From positions 1 through 64,000 of the forward strand of contig JAICUB010000036.1 in the NCBI GenBank assembly GCA_025936045.1: a stretch of DNA of 64,000 nt. The letters run 5' to 3'. Both the position numbers and the translations under genes were made by a program. The notes beneath the pieces were generated by a model. The model saw nothing but the letters and a program-made list of their open reading frames with translations, was not told the DNA's origin and did no database searches. This stretch comes from Polyangiaceae bacterium. Its GTDB lineage: Bacteria > Myxococcota_A > Polyangia > Polyangiales > Polyangiaceae. This document shows, one piece after another, positions 17,567-26,688 of this stretch. Numbering within the stretch: the stretch's first letter is position 1; each line of letters opens with the position of its first letter.

Positions 17567-18679
17567 ATGTCGCTGAAGATCGATCAGGATCATTCGCGGT
17601 TCCGGGCGATCGTACGGGGCAAGATCCGGCAGAACCTGCGCCGCTATATCTCTCAGGGCGAGCTCATCGGCAGGAAGGGAAAGGAGCTCGTCAGCATTCC
17701 GATCCCGCAGATCGACATCCCGCGCTTCATCTACGGAGACAAGCAGCGCGGCGGCGTCGGCCAGGGCAAGGGCGACGTGGGCGACCCCGTCGGCGGGCAA
17801 GAGCAGGACGGTGACGACGGGCAAGGCCAGGCGGGGCAAGACGCCGGCGACCACGTCGTCGAAGTCGACGTGACGCTCGACGAGCTCGCCGACATTCTCG
17901 GTGAGGAGCTCGAGCTCCCCGCCATCGAGAACAAGGGCAAGAACCGCATCGTCTCCGCGAAGGATCGCTACACCGGGATCCGCCGCGTCGGTCCGGACTC
18001 GCTCAAGCACTTCAAGCGCACGTACAAGGAAGCGCTCCGGCGCGCCGTCGCGAGCGGCATCTACGACCCGAAGGACCCCATCATCGTGCCCCAGCACGAG
18101 GACCGGCGCTTCCGCTCGTGGAAGGAAGACGTCGAGCCCGTCGCGAACGCCGTCATCATCTACATGATGGACGTGTCGGGCTCGATGGGCGACGAGCAGA
18201 AGGAGATCGTCCGCATCGAGAGCTTCTGGATCGATACCTGGCTCCGCCGCCAGTACCAGGGCCTCGAGAGCCGCTACATCATCCACGACGCGGTCGCGCG
18301 CGAGGTGGACCGGGACACCTTCTTCCGTACGCGGGAATCCGGCGGAACCATGATTTCGAGCGCCTACAAGCTGTGCGGGCAGCTCATCGACCAGCACTAC
18401 CCGAGCTCGGAGTGGAACATCTATCCGTTCCATTTCTCCGACGGTGACAACTGGTCGATGGACGACACGCTCTCGTGCATCGAGCTCTTGAAGACGGACA
18501 TCCTCACGCGCGTGAACATGTTCGCGTACGGCCAGGTCGAGAGCCCGTACGGCTCGGGCCAGTTCGTGAAGGACCTGCGCGAGCACTTCACCGAAGACGA
18601 GCGCGTCATCACGAGCGAGATCCGCGATCGCGACGCGATCGTCGGGAGCATCAAGGAATTCTTGGGCAAGGGTAAGTAA
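17567..18679 (+). CDS. YhbH/YeaH family (DUF444) protein
   Basis: From the ATG at 17567 the protein has 370 residues and matches the YeaH/YhbH (DUF444) family, which works with the PrkA kinase and SpoVR in stress and spore-coat programmes. The N-terminal basic segment, the Gly/Gln/Asp-rich linker (residues about 65-95) and a vWA-like domain are visible; the vWA MIDAS-like motif is MMDVSGSMG at about residue 199, later SGGTMISSA. The stop overlaps the spoVR start by one nt (TAATG), which suggests coupled translation. No prkA lies in this window. Confidence 0.92.
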   Translation: MSLKIDQDHSRFRAIVRGKIRQNLRRYISQGELIGRKGKELVSIPIPQIDIPRFIYGDKQRGGVGQGKGDVGDPVGGQEQDGDDGQGQAGQDAGDHVVEVDVTLDELADILGEELELPAIENKGKNRIVSAKDRYTGIRRVGPDSLKHFKRTYKEALRRAVASGIYDPKDPIIVPQHEDRRFRSWKEDVEPVANAVIIYMMDVSGSMGDEQKEIVRIESFWIDTWLRRQYQGLESRYIIHDAVAREVDRDTFFRTRESGGTMISSAYKLCGQLIDQHYPSSEWNIYPFHFSDGDNWSMDDTLSCIELLKTDILTRVNMFAYGQVESPYGSGQFVKDLREHFTEDERVITSEIRDRDAIVGSIKEFLGKGK

Positions 18680-20244
18680 TGCCGATCTCTCCGAACCAGG
18701 CCGATCTGCCGCGCTACCTGCTCGTCGAGCAGGAGAAGATCGAGGCGATCGGGCGCCGCTACGGCCTCGATTTCTTCCCGGTCGTGTTCCAGATGCTGAG
18801 CTACGACCAGATGAACGAGATCGCGGCGTACGGCGGCTTTCCGAACCGCTACCCGCACTGGCGCTTCGGCATGGAGTACGAGCGCCTGAGCAAGAGCTAC
18901 GAGTACGGCCTCTCGAAGATTTACGAGATGGTCATCAACAACAACCCCTCGTACGCGTACCTGCTCGAGGGGAACAGCCTCACGGACCAGAAGCTCGTGA
19001 TGTGCCACGTGCTCGGCCACGTGGATTTCTTCAAGAACAACTTCTCGTTCCGCTCGACGGACCTCGACGCGGGCGAGCCCATCACCGATCCGGTGCGCAA
19101 GCGCGGCGGCGACTACGACCCGAATCGCCGCTGGATCGACAAGATGGCGAACCACGGCTCGGCCGTGCGGCGCATCGTCGATCGCTACGGCATCGCGCGC
19201 GTCGAGCAGTTCGTCGACACCTGTCTTTCGCTCGAAAACCTGGTCGACCCCTGGTCGCGCTTCGTCCGCCGGCGCCGCGAGGAGATCGTCGAGGAGGAGC
19301 CGACGGCCGTCGAGGTGCCGCGTCTCCGCTCCAAGGACTACATGGAGGAGTTCATCAACCCCGAGGAGTACATCGAGGAGCAGAAGAAGAAGATCGAAGA
19401 GGCGCGCGAGAAGAAGAAGGGCCGCCATCCCTCGAGCCGCGAGCAAGACGTGCTCTTGTTCCTGATCGAGAACGCGCCGCTCGAGCGCTGGGAGCGGGCG
19501 CTCCTCAGCATCGTGCGCGACGAGGCGTATTACTTCGCTCCGCAGATGGAGACGAAGATCATGAACGAGGGCTGGGCGTCCTACTGGCACTCGAAGATGA
19601 TGACGAACGACGTCTGCGACTGGACGGAGATCGTCGATTACGCCGAGAACAACGCCGGCGTGATGGTGACGAGCGGCGGCCGCCTGAACCCGTACAAGCT
19701 CGGGGTCCAGCTCTATCGCAGCATCGAGGACCGCTGGAATCGCGGACAATTCGGCCCCGAATGGGAGGATTGCAACGACCTCGACCAGAAGCGGCACTGG
19801 GATCTCCGGCTCGGGCTCGGCCAGCAGAAGATTTTCGAAGTGCGCGCGCTCTACAACGACGTGACCTTCATCGACGAGTTTTTGACCGAGGATTTCGCGC
19901 TCGAGCACCAGCTCTTCAGCTTCGGCTGGTCGAACCGCAACGAGCGCTTCGAAATCGACTCACGCGAGTTCAAGAACGTGAAGGAGCGCTTGCTTTCGCA
20001 GCTCACGAACTTCGGCAACCCCTTCATCTACGTGGAGGACGCGAATTTCGAGAACCGCGGCGAGCTCTTGCTCGTGCACGACCACCGCGGCGTCGACCTC
20101 CGCAACGACTACGCGAACGAAACGCTCGCCGCGCTCGTGCGCATCTGGCACCGGCCCGTGAACCTCGTGACGCTCTCCGACGGCAAGAAGAACCTGCTCC
20201 GTTTCGACGGCAAGGAGCACTCTTCGCGTGCCGACGCGCCCTGA
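18679..20244 (+). CDS. spoVR: SpoVR family protein
   Basis: This 521-residue soluble protein belongs to the SpoVR/YcgB family, whose founding member affects spore cortex formation in Bacillus; family members occur in myxobacteria and proteobacteria. Recognisable features are the AAYGGFPNRYPHW segment, SYEYGLSKIYE with MVINNNP, a VMCHVLGHVDFFKNN histidine-containing motif and a late LFSFGWSNRNERFEI. The length is typical. It overlaps yhbH by one nt and is followed, with a 17-nt overlap, by a TPR lipoprotein, so the three probably form an operon. The biochemical activity is not known. Confidence 0.95.
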   Translation: MPISPNQADLPRYLLVEQEKIEAIGRRYGLDFFPVVFQMLSYDQMNEIAAYGGFPNRYPHWRFGMEYERLSKSYEYGLSKIYEMVINNNPSYAYLLEGNSLTDQKLVMCHVLGHVDFFKNNFSFRSTDLDAGEPITDPVRKRGGDYDPNRRWIDKMANHGSAVRRIVDRYGIARVEQFVDTCLSLENLVDPWSRFVRRRREEIVEEEPTAVEVPRLRSKDYMEEFINPEEYIEEQKKKIEEAREKKKGRHPSSREQDVLLFLIENAPLERWERALLSIVRDEAYYFAPQMETKIMNEGWASYWHSKMMTNDVCDWTEIVDYAENNAGVMVTSGGRLNPYKLGVQLYRSIEDRWNRGQFGPEWEDCNDLDQKRHWDLRLGLGQQKIFEVRALYNDVTFIDEFLTEDFALEHQLFSFGWSNRNERFEIDSREFKNVKERLLSQLTNFGNPFIYVEDANFENRGELLLVHDHRGVDLRNDYANETLAALVRIWHRPVNLVTLSDGKKNLLRFDGKEHSSRADAP

Positions 20245-21436
20245 GCCGCGCGCTCGCGGCGCGCTCGCGGCCTTCGGCGCCTTCACTCTCGTAGGCTGCG
20301 CGGCGCCCGCTCCTCCGAGCCCCGCCGCGCGCATTGCCGCGTCACCGCCCTCTTCCGCGCGGGCTCGCCCGTCCGCTTCCCCTTCCCCTCCCGCGTCCGT
20401 TCCCCCTGCACCTCCGCCGGGCGCCACCGCTGCCCCTGCCGCCCCCAGAACCGCGGCCCCGCCCGCTTCTCCCCCGCCCGCCCCGGCGCCGACGAGCCTC
20501 GCCCGCGGCGACGGAACGGCACTCGATCGCGCGCTCGGGGACGGCGACGCCGCGTTCGAGGCGGGCGACGCGAAGGGCGCCCTCGCCGCTTACGAGCGCG
20601 CGCGAAAGCTCGCGCCGGCGAGCGCTTCGGCGCCCCTCGTCGGCATCGCGCGCGCGACGCTCGCCGCCCCCGACGTCGAGTTCGTGCTCGGCGCCGAAGA
20701 CCACAATCAGCGCGTGCTCGCGCTGCTCCGCGACCTGAAGGCCGCGGCCAGCCACGCGTCCGACGATCCCGGACTCCAACGCGAGCTCGGCAAGACGCTT
20801 TTCGTTCTGGGCCGCTCGGACGCCGCGATCGTGGCCTTGAGCCACGCCGTCCAAATCAGCGCGAACGACCTCGAAGCGCTCTCGGTGCTCTCCGTGGCGC
20901 TCATGTCCGCCGGCAAGAGCGACCAGGCGCTCCCGTATCTGCGCCGAGCCGCGGAGCTCGCGCCGAACGACGCCGAATCCTACACGAACCTCGGCACGGC
21001 GCTGCTCCTCACGGCGCAGGTCGGTGAAGCGGCCACGGCGTTCGAACGCGCCGTGGCGCTCGAGCCGAATTCGGCGCGCACGCACTCCGATCTCGGTACG
21101 GCGTGTCTCACGCAGGCGCGCTTCGAGTGCGCCGTCCGCGAGCTCACGCGCGCGACCGAGCTCGACCCCGTGCGCGCGACCTACCGTTCGAACCTCGCGC
21201 ACGCGCTCGAGGTCGCCGGCAAGCTGAACGAAGCGTACGCGAGCGCCAAGCGCGCCACGGAGCTCGATCCGAAGCTCGGCTCCGCCTGGCTGAACCTCGG
21301 GACCACGGCCGCGAAGCTCGGCCACTTCGACGACGCCCGCCGCGCCTTCGAACGCGCCAAGGCGCTCGATCCGACGGACCCGCGCCCCGCGACGGACCTC
21401 GCCGAGCTCGACGAGCTCGTGCGCGGGCGGCACTGA
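20228..21436 (+). CDS. TPR lipoprotein
   Basis: The GTG at 20228 lies within the end of spoVR and begins a 402-residue protein whose signal peptide ends FTLVGC (lipobox). Residues about 25-95 are an Ala/Pro/Ser-rich linker. From about residue 100 to the end there are about eight tetratricopeptide-like helical hairpins (for example NDAESYTNLGTALLLTAQVG and SARTHSDLGTACLTQARFE). TPR lipoproteins act as protein-binding scaffolds at the membrane. The overlap with spoVR suggests a shared transcript, but the partner is unknown. Confidence 0.85.
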   Translation: MPTRPEPRARGALAAFGAFTLVGCAAPAPPSPAARIAASPPSSARARPSASPSPPASVPPAPPPGATAAPAAPRTAAPPASPPPAPAPTSLARGDGTALDRALGDGDAAFEAGDAKGALAAYERARKLAPASASAPLVGIARATLAAPDVEFVLGAEDHNQRVLALLRDLKAAASHASDDPGLQRELGKTLFVLGRSDAAIVALSHAVQISANDLEALSVLSVALMSAGKSDQALPYLRRAAELAPNDAESYTNLGTALLLTAQVGEAATAFERAVALEPNSARTHSDLGTACLTQARFECAVRELTRATELDPVRATYRSNLAHALEVAGKLNEAYASAKRATELDPKLGSAWLNLGTTAAKLGHFDDARRAFERAKALDPTDPRPATDLAELDELVRGRH

Positions 21437-21495
21437 GCCGCCCGCCCCGACACGCCGCGCCGTGGGATCCTCAGCGTGAAGTGAGGGGCTTCCCC

Positions 21496-22845
21496 TTACT
21501 GCTGAGCCGCGCCGACCTGAACGTCTTCACGCGGGCGCGGGCTTTCGAAGGGCAAGCGTCCCGTGCGGATGCGGACGGTCGCTTCGCGCTCCGACTCGAG
21601 GTGTCCGACGAACCCCTCGAGCCCTAGTCGCTCGCCCGAAGTGTCCGAATCGAACGTCCCTTTGACGAGGTAGAGCCCGGGGCGCGCGAAGGTGTCTTGC
21701 GGGCACATTTCGATGAGGCGGCTCGTGAAGGAAATCGAGCCGCCGGGCCTGAGCAGCGTGAACGCCTGGCGATCCGGCGCGCGATCGTCGGGACCAGGAT
21801 CGCAGAGCTCCGTGCCGTCGACGCCCGTCACCTCGAGCGTGACGAGCTCGCGGCGGAAGTACACGCGCTCGGACGTGGAGCCGTGGTTCGAAAGCCGCAC
21901 GGTCACGGTCGCGGTCGCTTCGCTCGCCGCATCCGAGCCGCGCGTCACCTCGAACTCGAGCCCGTGCGACTCGACCTTCGGCGGGGGCACGTAGTCGCCG
22001 CCGAGCGTGAACGGGGTGCCGTGGAGCTCTTTGACGCCGCCGAGCGGCTCGGCGTTCGCGTCGATCATCCTGACGTCGCCCGACTCGAGCACCACGGCGT
22101 CGGCACCGGCGTCGGCTCCCCCGTCGTCGAGGCCACCGTCGGCGGGCTCGGGCTCTTTCGGCGCGAGCGCCGCGATGAACGGCGGCGCGAGCGGGAGCGG
22201 CTCTTCCACGCGCTTACCGTGCTGCCACGTCGCTTTCGTCTTGCGTGGCCAGCCGAAGCTCGCGCTCACGCGCGCGCCCGCGACGAGCGGCGTCTTCGGC
22301 CCTTCGGAGACGCAATAGAGCCGCGGGTCGAACGCTTCCGCGAGACCGTGGCCCGGCGCGAGCTCGACGGCGTAGCTCAGGTCGGCGCGCGCCGGGCGCA
22401 GATCCTCCGGCAGCCGGCACACGGTCGGCTTCTTCGGCTTCGCCCACTTCTTCGCTTTCGGGTCGGGCGGCGGCTCGACCTCGAGCGTGAGCAGGCGCGG
22501 ATCGAAGACGACGCTCATCGTCTCACTGCCGCGGTTGACGACGGCAAACGCCCAATCGTCGTTCGGGCCGATCTCGACGACCTCGAAACGCAAGCCGTGC
22601 ACGTTGGCGTCGTCCGGCGTCGGCGTGCCCGTGACCTCCAGCGCCTTCTCGACGAGCGCGTGGTTCATCCCGTGGTCGACCGACGCTTCACCGCCCGCGC
22701 CGCCTTCGTTCCCGGCGTCGGAGCCCGCGTCGAGCACGACCGGCGCGTTCTCGGCGACCTCGGGCGGCTTGGGCTGCCCGCCACAATGGGCCACGAGGCC
22801 GAGGCAAAGCGCCGAACCGGCGAACAGGGCAAAACGGGCGTGCAT
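21496..22845 (-). CDS. Putative lipoprotein of unknown function
   Basis: The ATG at 22845 begins a signal peptide MHARFALFAGSALCLGLVAHCGG, with Cys 20 as a likely lipidation site although the preceding His is atypical. The protein has 449 residues. I recognise no named domain. Two similar halves are visible: GLRFEVVEIGPNDDWAFAVVNRGSE near residue 80 and GLEFEVTRGSDAASEATATV near 275, each followed by a PxLLTLEV or RELVTLEV segment, then a CPQDTFARPGLYLVKGTF ending. This suggests duplicated beta-sandwich domains. It is divergent from thiE, 101 nt away. Confidence 0.75.
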   Translation of the reverse strand: MHARFALFAGSALCLGLVAHCGGQPKPPEVAENAPVVLDAGSDAGNEGGAGGEASVDHGMNHALVEKALEVTGTPTPDDANVHGLRFEVVEIGPNDDWAFAVVNRGSETMSVVFDPRLLTLEVEPPPDPKAKKWAKPKKPTVCRLPEDLRPARADLSYAVELAPGHGLAEAFDPRLYCVSEGPKTPLVAGARVSASFGWPRKTKATWQHGKRVEEPLPLAPPFIAALAPKEPEPADGGLDDGGADAGADAVVLESGDVRMIDANAEPLGGVKELHGTPFTLGGDYVPPPKVESHGLEFEVTRGSDAASEATATVTVRLSNHGSTSERVYFRRELVTLEVTGVDGTELCDPGPDDRAPDRQAFTLLRPGGSISFTSRLIEMCPQDTFARPGLYLVKGTFDSDTSGERLGLEGFVGHLESEREATVRIRTGRLPFESPRPREDVQVGAAQQ

Positions 22846-22946
22846 ACCGGCCGGGAAGTACCACAGCTGGCGGCGCGCGATGAAGTGCTCGAACCCCGCC
22901 GGGGGCTCGACCGACCCGGGCTCGGGCACGCTACGCTCGCTCTACC

Positions 22947-23588
22947 GTGATTTTGCGCGGGCTCTATCCCCTCATCGATCTCGACGGCCTCGAGCGCTGC
23001 GGCTTCGCGCCGCTTTCGTTCGCGGAACGCGTGCTGGTTCTGCGTCCGCCGCTGCTTCAACTACGCGCCAAATCCGCCGGCGCGCGCGCGACACTCGAGC
23101 TCTTGCGCGCGCTCGCGCCGCTCTGTCGCGCGGCGGGCACGGCGCTCTTCGCGAACGATCGTCCCGATCTCGCCGTGCTCGCGGGAGCGGACGGCGTGCA
23201 CGTGGGACAAGACGACGTGCCGCTCGCAGAGGTGCGCCGCTTCGCGCCGAACCTCCGCGTCGGCGTCTCCACGCACGATTTCGTTCAGCTCGAGCGCGCG
23301 CTCGCGGAGCGACCCGACTATGTGGCGTTCGGACCGGTGTTTGCGACGGCGTCGAAGCAGAACCACGAGCCCGTGGTCGGACTCGAGGGACTCGCGCGCG
23401 CCCATGCGCTCGCGCGTTCTGCGGGCGTGCCGCTCGTTGCCATCGGCGGCATCGATCGCGAGCGGGCGCGGCTCGCGAAGGCTCATTGCGAGCTCGTCTC
23501 GGTGATCGGCGCGGTCATGCCGCCCGGCGGCACGCTCGATGACGTGGAAGCATGCGCGCGCGAGCTCACGCGCGTGCTCGCGCCGTGA
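22947..23588 (+). CDS. thiE: Thiamine-phosphate synthase
   Basis: From the GTG at 22947 the protein has 213 residues and the TIM barrel of ThiE, which joins HMP-pyrophosphate and thiazole phosphate. It opens with LRGLYPLID, then LQLRAKSAG (pyrophosphate-binding lysine segment), FANDRPDLAVLAGADGVHVG with QDDVPL, and GVSTHDFVQLERA. The YVAFGPVFATASK and VAIGGIDRE loops close the phosphate site. No other thi gene and no TPP riboswitch are visible. The upstream neighbour is divergent; a GC-rich hairpin follows the stop. Confidence 0.95.
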   Translation: MILRGLYPLIDLDGLERCGFAPLSFAERVLVLRPPLLQLRAKSAGARATLELLRALAPLCRAAGTALFANDRPDLAVLAGADGVHVGQDDVPLAEVRRFAPNLRVGVSTHDFVQLERALAERPDYVAFGPVFATASKQNHEPVVGLEGLARAHALARSAGVPLVAIGGIDRERARLAKAHCELVSVIGAVMPPGGTLDDVEACARELTRVLAP

Positions 23589-23966
23589 CCGACGCTAACC
23601 GGCCGCGTCCTTGCGGCACGGCCGCACGTGCCGGCAGAGAGTGATGGGACCGGCGCCCCGCCGTGCTCGCCCGAGCAGCTGACTTGCCGTCGTAGCGCCG
23701 AGGTTGCGGGCAAGAGCGCGGGGTGCTCCGAGTTTTCAGGGCGACCCCGCGACGGAGTGCGAGAGCACCGGCCTTGGAATCACCCTGCGCGCCCCCAAAC
23801 GCTGGCTCCTCGTACCGGCGCCCCGGGGGCATGGACGGCGCCGGCTCCGTAGCGAAAGAGAGCCTCGCCGTGGCGAAAATGCGATCCGCCACGGCTCGAC
23901 GGCAGCGACGGCGGCTGAGCACCGCGTCATGCGGCTGGCACGTCGAATGCACTCCGTGACGGCATC
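23589..23966. other. 378-bp gap without a recognised gene
   Basis: No open frame here looks like protein: the candidates on both strands are Arg/Pro/Ser-rich shadows. A perfect hairpin CGGCACG-6 nt-CGTGCCG lies at 23614-23633, 26 nt after the thiE stop, without a T-run, so it may end thiE transcription or be an mRNA 3' structure. Nothing else is supported. Confidence 0.5.
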
Positions 23967-24185
23967 ATGTGGCGACACTCGACAGCAATGGTTGCGTTGT
24001 TCGTGGTCACCGTGGGTCTGTTCGGGCTCGCGCTCTGGGCGGGCTCGACCCTGCTTGCCGTGATGGCGCTCATCGGCGGCTTGGTCGTCGCGTTCGTAAT
24101 GGGAATCGCGTGGATGCGTCCGGCGAGCTATCCCCCCGAACACCATCCCAAGATCGACCGCGTTTTCCACGACACCGCTCCGTGA
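23967..24185 (+). CDS. Small two-helix membrane protein
   Basis: This 72-residue open frame codes for two hydrophobic helices, TAMVALFVVTVGLFGLALWA and LLAVMALIGGLVVAFVMGIAW, followed by a short polar tail RPASYPPEHHPKIDRVFHD. The amphipathic and hydrophobic pattern looks like a real small membrane protein, unlike overlapping frames on the same and opposite strands. No clear ribosome binding site precedes the ATG and no family was recognised. The tail resembles the end of an inner-membrane subunit but this is not assignable. Confidence 0.5.
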   Translation: MWRHSTAMVALFVVTVGLFGLALWAGSTLLAVMALIGGLVVAFVMGIAWMRPASYPPEHHPKIDRVFHDTAP

Positions 24186-24258
24186 GAGCAATTCGACCGA
24201 AACCGTTCGAATAACGAGCGATTTCGCGCGGGCTCGCTCCGCGAGCGCGAACGTGCGG

Positions 24259-24528
24259 TCATTCCGCGAAGCGCGCGGCGGAGCGAGCCCGCGCCTTGGC
24301 GGCTTCTTCGTCGCGGTTTTTCGGCGCCGAGTTCGTTTCGAGCGAGTCGACGAGCTCACGCGTGACGGCGAAGATACGCTCGACCGCTTCTTCGAAGACG
24401 TTCACGTTCTTGCCGCTCGGTTTGCGGGTGCCGCTCACTTTGCGGACGAATTGCAAGGCCGCGGCGCGACATTCGTCGTCGGTCGCCGGCGGCTCGAAGT
24501 TGAACAGGGGGCGAATGTTCCGGCACAT
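24259..24528 (-). CDS. DUF2277 family protein
   Basis: This 89-residue protein starts at ATG 24528 with MCRNIRPLFNFEPPATDDE, the hallmark of the DUF2277 family. LQFVRKVSGTRKPS follows, then a helical VFEEAVERIFAVTRELVDSL. The open frame extends 12 codons upstream, but the family begins at MCRNI. The gene lies 36 nt after holB on the same strand. The function of the family is unknown. Confidence 0.88.
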   Translation of the reverse strand: MCRNIRPLFNFEPPATDDECRAAALQFVRKVSGTRKPSGKNVNVFEEAVERIFAVTRELVDSLETNSAPKNRDEEAAKARARSAARFAE

Positions 24529-24564
24529 GACGGCCAAGCGTAGCTCGCCCGCGGGGCGCGGCAC

Positions 24565-25533
24565 TCAGCCGGAGCGAAGCCGCACGAACATCGCCTCGAG
24601 CGCGAGCGCGGGCTGCACGTTGCGCTCCACGTCCGCGATCGCCTCGAGCACCGTGCGATGCTGGAGCGCGCGACTGAGCGCGCGCTGCGGATTGGAGCCG
24701 ACGGTCGCGCGCGCGTCGCTCGCCACCGCCTGCGCGAAGAAAGCGAGCTGGGCCTTGAGGCCGTCGCGGCCCTTCTTCTGCCCCTCGGCGAGCTTGAGCG
24801 CGGGGGCGAGATCGGGGGCCGCGAGCGCGGCGAACGCGGCTTCGGAGAAGGCGTCGCGCTCCTGCTTTGCTTCCGGATCGGCGAGCTCGAGCGCGAGCGA
24901 AGCGCTGCCCTGGGCAAGCGGGGCCACGCTCGGGTCGAGCCCGCGGGCCTCGAGCAAGGAGGCGACGACGCGGTCGGCGAGCGGAGCGAAGCGGACGGGC
25001 AGCGTGCGCGAGCGAATGGTGTCGAGCAGGCGGCGCGGTCGGCTCGTGAGCAGCACGAAATGCGTGCGCTCGTGCGGTTCCTCGAGCGTCTTCAAGAGCG
25101 CGTTGGCTGCTTGCTGCGTGATTTCGTCGGCCTCGCGCACGATGAACACGAGTGCGCGGCCTTCGTGCGGAGGGAAGCCGATGCGCGCGAGCACGATGCG
25201 CCGCACCTGCTCGACGCTGATGCCCGTCGCCTCGCTCGAGCTCCCGCCGAGCAGGCCGCGATACAAGCCACGGCCGAGCAGCACGACGTCGGGATGGAGG
25301 GGAACACGCGGGTCGTCGGCGCTGAGCGTGACCGCGCGACGGCACGGGCTGCACTCGCCGCAACCGCCTCCGCGCTCGCAAACGAGCGCCTGCGCGAGCG
25401 CGAACGCCGCGAGCTCCTTGCCCACGCCGGGCGGGCCCTCGAAGCGGTAAGCGTGGTGGACGCGGCCGATCGCGAGCGCGCGCTCGAGCGTCGCGACCGC
25501 GGACTCTTGCCCGAGTACCTTCGAGAACGGCAC
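24565..25533 (-). CDS. holB: DNA polymerase III delta' subunit (clamp loader)
   Basis: This 322-residue AAA+ protein has a GPPGVGKE Walker A at about residue 34 and a four-Cys zinc module CERGGGCGECSPC at about residues 53-65. FIVREADEITQQAANALLKTLEEP provides the Walker B and sensor region, and the HFVLLTSRPRRLLDTIRSRT segment that follows carries an SRx5SRT-like arginine finger pattern. Delta' is the stator of the beta-clamp loader. The ATG at 25533 sits 70 nt from the divergent hisC start. The call is firm. Confidence 0.93.
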   Translation of the reverse strand: MPFSKVLGQESAVATLERALAIGRVHHAYRFEGPPGVGKELAAFALAQALVCERGGGCGECSPCRRAVTLSADDPRVPLHPDVVLLGRGLYRGLLGGSSSEATGISVEQVRRIVLARIGFPPHEGRALVFIVREADEITQQAANALLKTLEEPHERTHFVLLTSRPRRLLDTIRSRTLPVRFAPLADRVVASLLEARGLDPSVAPLAQGSASLALELADPEAKQERDAFSEAAFAALAAPDLAPALKLAEGQKKGRDGLKAQLAFFAQAVASDARATVGSNPQRALSRALQHRTVLEAIADVERNVQPALALEAMFVRLRSG

Positions 25534-25602
25534 GCCGGGTGCTCGCTAGCACCGCCGGATGCGGGACGGTAACGGAAGTGTGATACTGAGGCGCTTTTTC
25601 CC

Positions 25603-26688
25603 ATGTCGCACGTCGAGGAACTCCTCCGGCCCGAGCTCGCGGATCTCAAGCCTTACGTGCCCGTGCACGGGTCCTTTCGCGTGCGCCTCGACGCGAACGA
25701 AGCGCCGCCCCTGCTCGGTGAGCACGTTGCCGAACGACTCGCGCGCGAGCTCGCGCGCGTGCCGCTCGAGCGCTACCCCGACGCGACCGCGTTCGAGCTC
25801 CGCTCCGCCGTCGCCGAGCGGCTGGGCGTGAAGCCCGAGGAGGTGTTGCTCGGCGTCGGCAGCGACGAGCTCATCACGCTGTTGCTCACCGCCGTCGCCA
25901 GGCCGCGGCGAGGCAACGAGCCGCCCGCCGTGCTGACGACGACGCCCACTTTCGTGATGTACCGCTTGAGCGCGCGGCTACGCGGGCAGCGCGTGATCGA
26001 GGTGCCGCTCGATGCCGAGTGGGACCTCGCCGAAGAGAGCCTGCTTCGCGGCATCGACATGTCGGAGCCGCACGTCGTGTTCATCGCGAGCCCGAACAAC
26101 CCGACCGGCGTCGTCGCGCGTGCGGAGCGCCTCGCGCGCGTCATCGAGCACGCCGAGCGCTCGCTCGTCGTGGTCGACGAGGCCTACGTGAATTATGCCG
26201 ATCGCGACGTGCTCGAGCTCTTCAGACGGCACGAAAATGTGGTCATCCTCCGCACGCTTTCGAAGATCGGCTTCGCCGCGCTGCGCGTCGGCTGGCTCGT
26301 CGGCAACGCAAAGCTCGTCGCCGAGCTCGACAAGGTGCGTTCCCCGTACAACATGAACGGCGTGTCGCAGGCCTTCGCCACGGTGGTGCTGCGAGAGCTT
26401 TGGGCCGACGTGGAGAAGTTGATTGCGGCGGTAAAGAGCGAGCGCACGCGCCTTGCCGCCGAGCTCGCCCGGCTGCCGGGGCTCGAGCTCACGCCGAGCG
26501 GGGCCAATTTTCTTTGGGTAAAAACCGCGCGCCCGGCCGCCGACGTGTTGAGCGAGCTATCCGCGCGGGGAGTCCTCGTGCGAAGCTTCCACGCGAGCGG
26601 CGGGCGCCTCGCGCGGCAACTTCGCATCACCGTCGGAGCGCCCGCGGAAAACGACGAGCTTGTCCGGTGTCTCCGCGAGTCCTGCTGA
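25603..26688 (+). CDS. hisC: Histidinol-phosphate aminotransferase
   Basis: This 361-residue fold-type I PLP enzyme of histidine synthesis carries the Schiff-base lysine K221 in TLSKIGFAALRVGWLVG. Other class II aminotransferase motifs are SPNNPTGVV and VVDEAYVNYA, and VRSFHASGGRLARQLRITVG near the C-terminus. HisC is the likeliest assignment by motifs and length; related aromatic or cobyric aminotransferases are the alternative, since no other his gene is nearby. Its end overlaps the next gene by 22 nt. Confidence 0.88.
   Translation: MSHVEELLRPELADLKPYVPVHGSFRVRLDANEAPPLLGEHVAERLARELARVPLERYPDATAFELRSAVAERLGVKPEEVLLGVGSDELITLLLTAVARPRRGNEPPAVLTTTPTFVMYRLSARLRGQRVIEVPLDAEWDLAEESLLRGIDMSEPHVVFIASPNNPTGVVARAERLARVIEHAERSLVVVDEAYVNYADRDVLELFRRHENVVILRTLSKIGFAALRVGWLVGNAKLVAELDKVRSPYNMNGVSQAFATVVLRELWADVEKLIAAVKSERTRLAAELARLPGLELTPSGANFLWVKTARPAADVLSELSARGVLVRSFHASGGRLARQLRITVGAPAENDELVRCLRESC

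Noticed and set aside
22846..22946. TPP riboswitch before thiE
   Set aside because: The short divergent gap lacks the conserved THI-box elements.
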